A stretch of DNA of 64,000 bases, taken from positions 1-64,000 of the forward strand of contig JASANC010002719.1 in the NCBI GenBank assembly GCA_030248135.1, given 5' to 3'. This document shows positions 38,701-53,100 of the stretch, piece by piece. Every line of letters starts with the position of its first letter. Positions within the stretch are counted from its first letter, which is position 1. The notes under the pieces are model-generated. The model did no database searches, was not told the DNA's origin, and saw only the letters and a program-made list of their open reading frames with translations. Both the position numbers and the translations under genes were made by a program. This DNA comes from Theristus sp. LFF4_11. Its lineage: Eukaryota; Nematoda; Chromadorea; Monhysterida; Xyalidae.

Positions 38701-41700
38701 AATAATCAGTAATTGGAACAAAGACAGCGTGCACTTACATCATACGATGGGATGATAGCTGATTCCTGTGCGGAACCGTACGGCTGGTCAGCGACATTGA
38801 CGTTGAAAAGCATGTTATTGACAAGTACTTCATAGTAAATTGCCAAACCTGATAATACGTTTCTTTTAGACAGCCTATTGGCGTATGTATTTGTATATTT
38901 AACAAAGATGCTACTTATCGTGCGGTATATTTGTACGTACCAGTTGCCAAAGTAATATTGACCTGAGTGCCGTTTCCACCACGCGCGAGCACAAGACCAC
39001 ACGATGAATGTTCATTGCTTTCGTTGTACGCTATGGTACTTCCATTTCTCAAGACGAATGCTTGTGTGACGGCACGTAAATTAGAAAGTTGGTCCAAAAC
39101 GTGCACCTGCATAAATCTCTTAGCAGTAGATTTTCTTGTATTCTCCTACTTCCACTTTTATCGAATTAAAACCACAAACCGTAACATGAGGTGATGTCTT
39201 GTTTACGAAGGGATTACGGTACTCCGCAGTCAGGTTTTCCAGGCCAGCCACAGAAAAATTTTGTTGCACGGGCAGCGTAATGGTGGTACCGTTCGCGACC
39301 AAACCCGAGCCAGAAACACCGTTGTTTGTGACTTTCCAGAAGCCGCCAACGCATTCTGCAGAAAAGCCAAAATATCTTCACGTTTTTGGCCCGACAGTTG
39401 AAACAGTTGATAAGTTGAACCTACCGTGGAAATCAAAAAACTCTTGCATTGGTGGCGTCGTATTTATAGATACTGTTAGCGGCGAGTTCACCAACATGAC
39501 CAATTTGTCCGGTACCACCATGATACTTGTCAATTTTGACAACGTTGGCAACACTTGTTCAGTGATTACCAATTCCGTCATTACCGCGGTTGGAGCCACC
39601 GCTCGATACGTCAAGAGACTACTATTTGGCTCGTTATTCTAAATGTGCGGTTTTAATTTTTCGTGAAAGTACTGGTTTCAAATGCTGAACATTCAATTAC
39701 TAACAGCATATTCAGACAGAGTAAAGTTGAACGTCTGTTGTGTTGCTCTGTCCAATGCACTACTGTTCTGTTCTACTGTGTCATAGCGAATTCGAAACTC
39801 CGCCGGGTATCCTAAATTTTTCTGTATGTTTCCACAATAATTAAAAAAATGATAAATAAAACATGTGTATTGTGCTTGTCCTTGTATCAATCACTGATAT
39901 AAAAAAAATTATATTCTACTGAAACGGCGTCATATACACTTGAAACATCCACTTGTTTGCACAGACGCCAAAGCTTAGTCGATCCCATCATCCTTATGTG
40001 AAAGGTTCAACCGCAGACTGACTGAAGTGTTTGTGTTTGAGCGATAAGTGTCATATGTTTTAATGCTCATGACGCCATTTTGGTGATGTTTTTAACCAGG
40101 CTACACCTGTTTCCACTGAAACCTGCACCAGCATCGGTGCATCGCGAGTGACTGCCATTGGACAAAAGCTGTCGTTTGAACGACTGGGCGCCGTCACCCA
40201 CGACATGTCATCTAACTGATACGCTAGCCAATTTAGACGAAGCGCTGACAAATCCTCGAGTACGGTAATCTGAACAGTTTGTAAAAGTTCATTGATTAGT
40301 GGTTTTCAGAAAAAGAATAAAGCGATACATTACGTAGATAGTTTGCTGGCAATTGAAATTTGAAAAAAACCGAACCGTGAGATTGGTGAGCACACTTGGA
40401 CTGGAACCAAGCAAATTGCCGTATGCAACGGACACGTTGTAGACGCCAGTCGTGTTGAATGTCAATGACTGTGTCAACGTGCCATTTACTTGTGCTACAT
40501 TCAACAAAATGAGATCGCCCACTTGAAGGTCCCAACTGGTTTGTGCACAGTCTGCAATTAAAATGTTCATATAGCGTGTTTTTACTCGAATTTGGATCCA
40601 ATAACCGAGAACTCCCGCTGACCATGAAGATCCCATTGCGGCTCTAGTGGTGGTGATGTTGTCAATGAAATTACGGTGGATGTGTTCACAAGTATGATCT
40701 CTTTTGTAGCGGATGCGAATAATGCAGCTGGAATCACCATCACAGGAATGACCTCTTCACTAAGGCGCAATTCTGTTAGAGCGGTCGACGGTGGAACCGC
40801 TGCACTGCCGAGATACGCGTTGTGTGTGCCATTGTAGGGAATCTGAACGACTGTTCTTGATACTTTTTTCAGTCAAAAGTTTTTTTTAGATTTTTAACGC
40901 TTTTAAATTCAGTTCAAATGTGAAGCAGAGGGCGGCTTTACCGTATAAGGCGGAACAGTGAAATTGAACCACGTTAATCCAGGCGTGCTTGTCGAATTTT
41001 GTGTTTCGTTATTCCAGTGCACTTCAAAATAATCCGGAATACCTGCAGTGCTTTTCACGCTGAGTTTATTTAACATTTTTAAGATTCAAATCAAACGTTT
41101 AAATTTTCAATTAAACAAAACAGAAGACACTGACCTTGGAGGACTGACACCTTTACTTCATTTGTCATGTCGCGTGCCATCAACATTGGGCATGAATCAT
41201 TCACTGGCACGTAATCCACGTCCACCGAATAACTTCCGTTTGTTATTGAAAGCAAAGTAGTTGTTAAATTGGCCAGATCTTCAACAACGTTTATCTGAAG
41301 TAAACGAATTGAAATTTACTCAATGTTAACATAATTTTACCACACAAAATTTTATTGGAGGATACTGACATTGATTCCGGTGTAATGCCATCCAGTGGAA
41401 GTTAGGGCATTGGTATATTCGACAGACAAGTTGAAAAGGCCGAGTGCAGTGAACTGCATGAACACCGCAGGCAAACCGCTCAAGTTGTGTAAGCCAAGAC
41501 CGACGTAAATCACTTCATTGTTCAGTTTTATTCCCCAAGAGCCTTGCGAACATTCTGCAGCAGTTGCATGTACTTTTTATCAGTTATATGTGCAAAACCA
41601 AAGTACCACTGAAGGTGCCAATGACAAAGATTGCTAGCTACTCGAATATATCAGAAATACTAAAAATTTAGCGAATCCAAACGTTTTGACTAAACCAGTG

Positions 41701-44700
41701 CGTTATATAAGTGGAAAGCAAACTTTCCGGCGTTTTTAACAAAAACATGCTCATTTGGAAGGCCAACGTTTCTACAACACCAACCCTGGATCTTTGTGGC
41801 AGGACCAGTTATTATATGTTCACAGTTCATTGTGCATGGTGGGCCAGAAGTAGGAGTCACTTTTTAATTGGTTACACCTCTTCAACCGCTTTTCCGGATT
41901 TTGAAAATTATACATACCCAACGGTCTAGCTTAGAGCTTAGATTTGTGCAAACAATAAATCTTTTTTGACCAAACCTGCGTATTTAGCAGACCAAATTTG
42001 AAAAAAAGCTTTATTACTGTTTTGCCTCCTGCTAAGACCAAGCGTTGACTTTCTGACTTTTTTCTTTTTCTGTGTTAAGCAAGCGCCTTTTTTGGATTGA
42101 GCTAAAAATGTGCAATGATGTAAGCTAGACCCTTGGGTATGTCAGTTTCAAATTTCAAGAAAAACTGAAGAGTTGAAGCAAAGCTGTTGAAGAGTTACAA
42201 GCAATCGAAAAGTGACCACTTCTTGTGGACCACCTGTACATTAGCAAGTCGACGGTGATCACGCAAACTGACCATGGAAATCAAGTCCGAACAGCAATTC
42301 CGGTACTGTGGTTAGCGTGATGTTGGCAGTGCCATTCACCAACATGAACGTGGTGTCAACAGTTGCTGAGACGGACGTAAGCTGAGTTCTGATTGGCAGC
42401 ACAGTTTCGGTGAAGATCAATTCGGTCAGTGCAGTCGACGGAGGCACCGCTGCCACGGTTAACGTCGGCAACGTGTCATTTACTCCAAACGAAGTCTGGA
42501 ATTTGAAATAAAACTTCAAATTTGAACGAACAACTAATAAAAACCAACAGAGTATCGCAATCGCCGAGCACGTTATTGACTGCTAACCACTGTGTACGCC
42601 GGTATCGACATGTTGGCGGCGCCCGTTGATCTCTCGGTTGAGTTATGATCTTGCCCATCAAAGCGCAGTTGAAAATAATCAGCAATGCCTGCAACCATTT
42701 ATTAACTACATGTATTATCTTTTCTTTTAGACCTGCGACTCACTGCGGTTGTAGTAGGCTGGAAAGGAAACTAGTTTCAGTCTTTATGTGGCAATTCAGA
42801 ATAGCCTATAGTGACCCGGCATTATTAAGGGGTCTCGGATCACTTTACCAATTTTGAACTCGCGCGTCATGCATGAGACTGCTTACCCATCTATGCGCGC
42901 GCATTGAGTCCCAAGACCAAAATAAAAGCTCATAACAGCGTTGTGTTTTCGCAAACGTTTCATGTTGACTGGAAATGGCTTGCAGATGGCAAAGCTTACC
43001 AGCGCCCAGCGTCGCTCGAATGAACGTGGTTGTATCACTCGCGATCGTCGGTGGACACGAACCACTTGGCGTCATGGACACCGGATTCGATAAGTTACCG
43101 ATGTGCGTCACCGAATAGTCGAGATCTTCGAGATTAGCAACCACATGCACCTGACAATTTCTTCGGATTTAGTTTCAGAGGTTTAGTCTCGCAGGAACTA
43201 TCTTTGGAACTGACCACGTAGTTTGGGTACGATGTAACGTCGACCAGACAGTTACGAAAGCGAAACGACACATTGAAACTACCCGCCGTTGCCATGGTGA
43301 GATTTATTTGATCCGTAGTGATGCCGGCGACGATCACCGCGTCGTTCAGCATAATATCCCAATTGCCTTCCGCAGAGGCTGACAATAGAGTTGTAACGGT
43401 TTGCGCAGTTTTGTTGTCTTTAACAGCATTGCGCTTCAAGGAATATTTTTACAAAACGTGTGTGTGTGTGTACCCGTCCAGTCATCAGGCGTGAATGGTG
43501 GTGTGCTTGTGATTGTGAACGTAACCGAGCCGTTGAGCAGCACAAAATCACTGTCAGCAGTGATGTTTACGACAGGAAACATGTTCACTGGAGTGACTTG
43601 GATCACAGTGGCCAGTTCATCAAAATAGTCAATCAATGGTACTGCGAGTACACTCACGTATGTACTGTTGGTTGCTGACTGCAAATTTGTGAGCATTGTT
43701 TTCAAGCATCGAACAAGTATAATGACAGCACAAGAAAGATCATAAACATACGTCATTGAATGGAGCGCTAAGATTTGCCGATCTTGTGACGGGTGACTGT
43801 TTAATTACATTGCCCAAAGAAACATTCATCGGTGTTAAGCCGAAATAGGACTCAAAGCGATCGGGAACACCTGCGTACGAAATCTGATGGTTTGTTATGA
43901 AGCAGGTTTCTGTTGAGGCAGTAAAACGAGAGGCACCAACCGGCAGAGACGTTGACTTTTATGACGTTCTCGGCGTCGCGGGCCACGCAATGGTACTGTT
44001 GTGTGTAGTCCCGCGCAGGGTGCGCAATCACTGCCGCGCCGTTCGCATGCTCGATGAATTCAACAGTTAAATCGTCCAATCCCTCAGTTACCCATATCTG
44101 AAAAAAATTTTTTGCAATACGACTTGCAGAGGAGGCATGAATTTCTACTGAGGCCCACTGACTGTGTCGTTGAGTACGTGATGCCAACTGCCAAATATGT
44201 TTGTGAACGTGATCTCCGCTGTGAACAAGCCGGTTTCATTGAACGAAACATTGACGAGCGGTGTTTGAATGTTCGAAATTAGAATGTTGCCGATCAGAAT
44301 GCTCAATGTGCCTCCGGCACATGCTGTAAAACGTTGTTGTTGCATTGTGTTGCGTATGTTCCATTATTGAAAGAGTATGGTAATAAGATTCACTTGAAGG
44401 ATGAAAACACTCTAACCAGTTAAGTCGTCTAGCGTCAGAGTACTATTGCCGCCGTTAGGGTTGAGCGGATCAATTGAAACTTCTTGATTAACCAGTAACA
44501 CTGGACCGGGATCGTATCCGAGATCCAGCACAGGCTGTTCGCTTGTCATTGGTAGAATTTCGACGGTTTTCGTAAGCCGCACGTTGCCACTCCAATATGG
44601 AATCGCCACTACAGTCATGTCACCGGTTAAATTGTTTGCCTGGTAAAATAGTTGGCGTTGTATGTTTTCTAAAAAACAACAACTAAAAATCTGAGCCAAC

Positions 44701-47139
44701 CATGAAATCGTAAAAACCACTGGCGTTGTACGTCGCTGGATCCGTTGGATCTGCGACGCTGATGTTGAATACTGTATCACCGACGTGTACCTCATATTCA
44801 GCAGGTATTCCTAGAAGTATCATTGTTAGCTGATAGACTCATTCAAAGTAACCTCAATCAAGACAAGATTCACCGGCTTGCACGCTCAGGTGTATTTTGT
44901 TCTGGCGTCCCCGTACGACAACACGCGAGCAATTGTCCTCGACAGCACCCGGTATAAACCAGCGCGTATCGGTGTTGTTTGATCCGTTAAAGACCACATA
45001 AAAGTCCAAGCCAGCCAGTCGTTCAATCACTTCCACCTGAACGAAAGAAATACAATAATTATTTGAAACAACAGCTAAAAAAACTACTGTAAAGTCGAAC
45101 AGCAGAACTGCATGACGAACCGAGACATTCGGTGAGTATGAGTCGCAGCCGAGAATGTTGCAATATCGATAAGTCGGATAATGAGTGCCCTTTGTGGTTA
45201 GCGTGATGTTAAATGCGGCAGACCTCGAGCCAGCGACAATTACACCGCCGAGCATAAAATCGATACCCTTGCTGATGCAATCTGCAGAGTGTTTTCATTT
45301 TTTATAGTTACTTTGCAATGATTGATTACGGCGAAAACACCGATTAGTTTTTTGACCGTGTACGCATAGATGTCGTTCTAAATACCGTACGCAAAGTGCC
45401 TGTGTCAGTAATGCAATAAGATAGCACAAACGACAAGATTTCTGAATCGCGTGGCCATTTTTTAAGTGTCGTGTCCGTGCGTACGCACAAAAAAACCAAC
45501 TGCTAAATCCCCCTTAAGCTTTCATCGAGTTGTTGCACCGTTGAGATCCATGTCGTCGAACGGCGGGTCAGCGGTCATTGTCACCAGCAATGGTTCGCCC
45601 TCGATTACTGAGTTGTGTTGCAGTGTCATGCTGAGGTTCGGGCGATTGCTAATTGCCAGCACCTGTGCTAAGACGATCACGTCGCTCAGCATTCCTACAG
45701 TTGACGCGCTCTGATCGGTGAGAGGCACGGCACGTACAACAATGTCAGACAAGTTCAACTGCAAGGGTATAGCTGATTTTTTGAGCGAAAAAACTTCAAA
45801 CTTCTCTTAATCACCAACAATTACATCACATAAACACACAAAGTTCCAATTCGTCGTCCAATAGCCGACTCCATTCGCGTCTACGGTGATGTTTTCGATG
45901 CTTGAGTTATCAGACGACTTCAACACTTCATAATAAGCTGGTTTGCCTGAAAAAACAATTCATACAAACTATGAAATATCATAAACTTGTATGTTTCTTT
46001 AAACCTGTCACATCTTTTAGCAGCTAGAATACAAATCCCGCAAAAAGAACACGTATTAGGCCATAAATCCGTGGGGTTTCTGATTCCAACCGAACCCAAT
46101 TTCAGTTCATTTTTCTTAAACTGACAGTTTTGTGTGTTCTTTCGTCAAAACAATCACACCAATTCGAGGAAAGATGCAGTAATTTCTTTCGCACCTTGGT
46201 TTACTTCGAACTTGATCGTGTTGTTGACACCCTTAATTATCAGAATATCAGGACAGCTAGCGTTGTTCGTAGATATCGGTGGGTCTACGACAGAGCCGTT
46301 CGGAAATGTGTGACGTTCCAATGTGACGGTGATGTTGCCGAGCGGTTCGACCACGTTAAACTGGAATTCATGTGCTAACCAGTTCTTATAATATGAATCA
46401 GACATGCCGTCATCAAAAAACGATCTTACTGTGTGATTCAGTGTCACTGATTTCGAGCAGCCGATATCATTGACGTATTCGAGAACAATGGGATACTCGC
46501 CGGTGGGCTCGGTGATCAGCAGCTCGAATGACGTCACGCTGCCCACCCACACTTGATCGCCCAAGTCAGCAGTCAACGTGCCACCGCCACAGGCTAAAAA
46601 AACAACTGCCAATTGTCAACACTGTTACAAACAAAACAAAATGAAGTGTGGTGTACTTCGATTAGTATACACTGGTTGTCTTACATTGCAAGTCCCAAGC
46701 GTCTATGCCCGACCATGTCAGCGTCAGGTTGCTGTTTCGTGGAAAGTACAGTGGCACGTCCAGGTGAAGCGCCGGTGGGTCGCAAACAATCGCGGTCACG
46801 TTCACCGTCTCCGACAACGTTTGTGTGCTGTTCACGATCGTCTGCACTGTACCGGTGAACTCCTGCGCCATATTCCACTGAAAACAACAACACTTCCGTT
46901 GTTTAAGTTGTAGTTGTACATAAAGAATAAAAAAGGCGGGTTATAGATTCAAATAAAAACCGCATCGACACCTACCGTGAACGTGTGGCTGAACATGACG
47001 CTAAAGTTGTACACTCCGGTGACGTCGTGCGTGTCCGTCGTGGCCGTGTCCGAGTAGTAGCCGGTGAACAACTCGGGTTTTTCCTTTTTGTGCGGGGGGG
47101 TCTGTTGGTGTTTTTTTTTTTTTGTTTTTTGGGGGGTTT

Positions 47140-47188
<49 letters not shown>

Positions 47189-50100
47189 CGTTTTTTTTTT
47201 GGGGGGGGGCGGTAATTATCTAAAAATGCGTGAGACGCATATAAAAGGAGGAATATGGCCTTGTGTAAGCAGTGAAAGACTTGGCTCGACAACGCTTTTC
47301 AAGTCTCTGATGTGGTACACACGGATACAAGTACATAAGAGTCATATTTTTGCGCCGTTTATTTATGATTTCGGTTGCACATGGCAACCCTCGTGCTTTG
47401 TATTGTAGACAAATGACCTTTCACATTTGCGGATTTCGGGCATTTAGCGACCACTAAAACTACTAAAATAACAATCAGACTTTAGCTCGCTGACACTGGT
47501 TTGTTCAGGACAAATTGTATCGCAGAAGCATTGCGGAACGCAAGGTCTCCTGTGGCAAAGGCAATGACTCACGGGACAGACGGTTTATCCTGCCACACTA
47601 GTTGAAGGTGACACCGGTAACAAAGGTGAAAATCAACGGAAGACAACTCCTTTTTGTCACTGGTGCTGGTGTGTACACAGCGGTGCGTACGTTAACAACA
47701 ACGATAAAGCTACATGCAGCAATATTTTGCAATTTCTGATGTTTCTGTTTTTGCACAGAATTTACAGAATTTCGCACATGGCGTGATTTTAGATTAAATC
47801 GAAGAGAACAATTAAAAAATAACTTCAAAGTTTTACGCTTTTCAGCAAAACGAAAACGAAAACGAAAACTTTCGGATTCGCTGCCCTCCGGGGATATAGC
47901 GACCGCAGGCCACCGAAACCGAAATCGGGCTAAGATCACTGGTGCCCCCAGGACAGAGCGGGGCTTAGAGGCTGCCCCCCTCACATGCCGAGGGTATTGG
48001 TTCCACGGGATGGTGAGCCGTCCATTCCCCAATCCCACCGGAGTTTGGTACCTTCGGGTTTCCGGAATCGGTGGGGGGCGTGCTTCAAAAAAACAAAAAA
48101 AAACAAACGCGGCGCAAAAATATGACCCTTATGTACTTGTATCCGTGTGTACCACATCAGAGACTTGAAAAGCGTTGTCGAGCCAAGTCTTTCACTGCTT
48201 ACACAAGGCCATATTCCTCCTTTTATATGCGTCTCACGCATTTTTAGATAATATTCTGACTTTTACATAAGCCCCGAAGGTCGGACCAAAATCACAATTC
48301 GTTGGTCACACATTCTTCTAAACCCCGGACAACTCAGGTTTTTTATTTTTCGTTTTTAGGCCGATTTCTCCTATGCCATTTCTACGGCCGATTCCCCAAA
48401 ATCGTCACGATTCAGTACCTAGAATCGCTCACAAAAGAAAAACTGACCCAAAAGCCGTGATCGGCGTAATGAATTACCATGGAAAACACCGTTTTCTTGT
48501 TTTTCATTTCTGGACCGGTTTCGCTAAATTCCACGGCCGATTCACCATAAATCGTCACGATTCAGTATCTAGAGTTGCTCATACAAGAAAACTAACCCAA
48601 AATCCGTGATCAGCACATTGAATTACCCTAGAAAAACCGTTTTCTCGTTTTTCATTTCTGGACCGATTTCGCCAATTTCCACGGCCGATTCGCCCGAAAT
48701 CGTCACGATTCAGTATCTAAAGTTGCTCACGTAAGAAAACTAACCCAAAATTCGTGATCAGCGGATTGAATTACCCTGGAAAACACCCTTTTCTTGTTTT
48801 TCGTTCCTGGACCAATTTCGCCAACTTCCACGGCCGATTCGCCCGAAATCGTCACGATTCAGCATCTAGAGTTGCTCACGTAAGACAACTAACCCAAAAT
48901 TCGTGATCAGCGCATTGAATTACCCTGGAAAACACCCTTTTCTTGTTTTTCGTTTCTGGACCGATTTCGCCAACTTCCACGGCCGATTCGCCCGAAATCG
49001 TCACGATTCAGCATCTAGAGTTGCTCACGTAAGAAAACTAACCCAAAATCCGTGATCAGCGCGTTGAATTACCCTGGAAAACACCCTTTTCTTGTTTTTC
49101 GTTTCTGGACCGATTTCGCCAACTTCCACGGCCGATTCGCCCGAAATCGTCACGATTCAGCATCTAGAGTTGCTCACGTAAGAAAACTAACCCAAAATCT
49201 GTGATCAGCGCATTGAATTACCCTGGAAAACACCCTTTTCTTGTTTTTCGTTTCTGGACCGATTTCGCCAACTTCCACGGCCGATTCGCCCGAAATCGTC
49301 ACGATTCAGCATCTAGAGTTGCTCACGTAAGAAAACTAACCCAAAATCCGTGATCAGCGCATTGAATTACCCTGGAAAACACGCTTTTCTTGTTTTTCGT
49401 TTCTGGACCGATTTCGCCAACTTCCACGCCCGATTCGCCCGAAATCGTCACGATTCAGCGTCTAGAGTTGCTCACGTAAGAAAACTAACCCAAAATTCGT
49501 GATCAGCGCATTGAATTACCCTGGAAAACACCCTTTTCTTGTTTTTCGTTTCTGGACCGATTTCGCCAACTTCCACGGCCGATTCGCCCGAAATCGTCAC
49601 GATTCAGCATCTAGAGTTGCTCACGTAAGAAAACTAACCCAAAATTCGTGATCAGCACATTGAATTACCCTGGAAAACACCCTTTTCTTGTTTTTCGTTT
49701 CTGGACCGATTTCGCCAATTTCCACGGCCGATTCGCCCGAAATCGTCACGATTCAGCATCTAGAGTTGCTCGCGTAAGAAAACTAACCCAAAATTCGTGA
49801 TCAGCGCATTGAATTACCCTGGAAAACACCCTTTTCTTGTTTTTCGTTTCTGGACCGATTTCGCCAACTTCCACGGCCGATTCGCCCGAAATCGTCACGA
49901 TTCAGCATCTAGAGTTGCTCACGTAAGAAAACTATCCCAAAATCCGTGATCAGCGTATTGAATTCCTACGGACTAAACATTTCTGCTATTTTTCGTAGCT
50001 CAGACAAAATTTGTAAGACTGAAAAAATGATACCCAGTCAAAATGCTACGAATTTTCAAAAAATGCACAATTTTGACCCAAAAAATGCCCGGGCAAAAAA

Positions 50101-53100
50101 TAAACTAAATTTTCAGAATCTACGGATGAATTTACCCGAGGAAAAATTCTTGTTCAACTGTGAAAGTGTCCCAGCTAAAAATTGAAAGGGCGAACACTTA
50201 AAACCAGGTGACAACCCTGCGAACTTTCAAAAAAGCCCAATTTTTACCCCAAAAAGGGGTCGGGGCAAAAAATTAACTCATTTTTCCAAATCTACGGATG
50301 AAATTACCCTAGGAAACATTTTTCTTCAACTGTGAAAGTGTCCCAGCTAAAAATTGAAAGGGCGAACACTTGAAACCCGGTGAAAACGCTGCGAACTTTT
50401 AAAAATGCCCAAATTTTTACCCAAAAAAGTGGTCGGGGCAAAAAATTAACCCATTTTTCCAAATCTACGGATGAAATTACCCCAGGAAACATTCTTGCTA
50501 GACTGTGAACGTGTCGCAGGTAAAAACTGAAAGCGCGAACACATGTTGATTACATACCGGAAAAAAAAAAGAGATAGAAAAATAAGTAACACTGTTTTCA
50601 GAATAGGTTTTTCGTGTCTACAGCGTATGAAAAGTAGTCGGATAAAAATTTTTTCGCGGCTCCAAGCACAACTTTGGGTGTTCGTTTCGTGTGCACAGAA
50701 CCAAGTTTGTGGCTTATACTATGCTCGCTGGAGGAAGCGAGCAAATTTGAAAAACGCGCGCGAGAGGATAACGGCTCATATAATGCGTGATGCGCTGTCC
50801 GCTCGCTGACGCTCGCTCGCGCATCCGCATGATAACAGAAAGAAAAAAACCAGTAATGGTTAAGTCAATTTTGTACATCATGCCTGAGTGTCAATGTTAT
50901 GTTCTTGTATTAAAAGTTTGTACGGTATGGCCAAATAAATAAAACACTTTTTGTATTCTCTGTCAAGGCGGAATTCGCGGCAGACCAATCAGTTGATTGC
51001 CTATAATTTAACGTTCGACTGTAGTGGCTGCAACATTTACAGACTTCCATCCAACCTGTATATCAAAATCAACAGATTCGAATCTCAATAAAAGAAAAAT
51101 TCGCATGAAATTAGGTGTTCATGAAACGCTTTTTTATCACTTTATAAATCTGTTTTCTATTTCACTTTTTCGGAAATCAGCTGTCCATAGAACGCTTTAT
51201 TTTGGTCCTTTTATAAAAGTCTGTTTTCATTTTCACGTTGTACCTTGTGTGGCACGGACGTGTATCTGCGAGTACGCGTTCGCGTGCACGTCCTCGCGAA
51301 TCGTCGTGATCGCGTTGCACGAAAACTCGGGCTGCACTTTCATGGTACCCTGTGCGTCTCGTGCCACTACCTCGACCGCATACGAGGCCGTTGTATCGTA
51401 CACGACGATCTGGATCGGTGATCTTGTTTTTAAACAGATTTTCGATTTGGAAAAAAATTTAAAAAATGGTTTTCGATTTTCGATCAGATGTTGCCTGCAA
51501 TAAAATCGTTGTAGGTTCCTAATCCTAAACTTAACCCTGATCCCAAGCCAAGCCTTTTTGATAAGGTGAAAACGGTTCAAATTGGTTTTGCATTATTCTC
51601 CTTTTCCTGTGTTGAAGTGGAAAAGAAACCTTTGCTTTGAAGAGGAATCTGTGCTTTGATTTATTGAAAGAAGACCGAACAGAATATAAGTCATTTACTT
51701 GGTAGTTTTTTTAAATTCTGGTTTTTAACTCTGAAGATTTTTTACACCCAGTGATAACGCAGATCGTTTTTGTACAGGGTGATCAAAAAATGTCAAACGA
51801 AGTTCAGCTGAAACTTACATCAACGGAAAAAACTTGCGCAAAATCAACAGTTCCAATTGCTTTTCATGCTGTGACTACTGATAGCTGAACTTAGCTGAAC
51901 TTTCCAGACAACAAATGGCACCATAAGTTAGTTGTCTTTCATCAAAACACCGCACAATTTGTCTGAAAACGTGATATGACGACAAAAGTTCGGAAGTGTT
52001 TACCCGGTCGGTGGTGCACAAGACCTCGAACGCGCTGTTGCGCCCGGTCATCTGGCAGACGCGCACCGTGTTGACGCCGACGTCGCCCATGTTCACTGAT
52101 GAGATCACCTCTTCCGGCGCGGTGGCCGTGAACGTTTGGCTGCCGATCCAAGCCTTGTACGTCAAGTCCGTTGCTGCAAAAGGAAAGCGTTTTTGAAGAT
52201 GCCACGCCACGTTCGTGTTTACCGACCGGTATTATTTCGGATAATTTTATCATGATTTGTTATGTAATTGGATAATGTGACTGGGATAATTTGTTGAACG
52301 GTATTACGACTTTCAACCGTCTTTTAATACAACACACTTTTGCTCGACATTTCATCAGTCAATTGCCCGCACTGTAGCCAGATAGACGAATGAAATAAAT
52401 GAACCGAATAGACGCACTGTACTTTTATGCGCTGACGCTCAACCACAAATCAGCCAATCAGAAATGGACAGTGTAGCGTTTAAGAAATAAGTAGTTGAGC
52501 ACTGAATAACAAGCGCTCTGTTATAAGCAGTTCATTGGATTCTCTGAGCACGCCCAGGGTGAATAGACAAAAAGGCATTGGTTCAACAACATCCACCTAG
52601 ATGTATGGTTATTATTCATTTTGAACACGTTCACGCGATGCCTCAACTGACCGGTTTGAGTGGTGTCCTTGACGGTGAAGGACACTGCACTTGCGACGGT
52701 CGTCACGCGCTCCGAATAATTCAAGCTCACTGGCGTGCCGACACCGCCGATCAGTACCTGATTACATTAAAACCGACGTTGTTGCAAATTCCGGATTCGC
52801 CGGGCAAAAAAACATAAAAAACTGAAGCTATACAGTCGAACTCTAAATTATAGGGAATCAGAGTAGTCGTTGGTGATCACGTGTTGCATGCTTTTTGTGC
52901 AGGCATTGCTGCGCGGGCGGAGTTTGGTTTGCACAGAGCGCATGCATCACGTGATCACCAACCAATCAGCTGATTCCCTATAATTTAGAGTTCGACTGTA
53001 GTTTTGTTTTTCGGTCCAGTCGACCATAGAGACAAGAAAAAACTCACAGCAGTAGAAATTCTCAAGACTGACCACATAGGTGGAGCAGACAATTGTGTCT

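Noticed and set aside
46985..47408. Gly/Phe-rich open frames across the G and T runs
   Set aside because: Created entirely by homopolymer runs at a probable assembly break.
48355..49970. Regular repeats that could suggest a CRISPR array
   Set aside because: Units of 149 bases are contiguous with no unique spacers, in an animal genome; this is a satellite.
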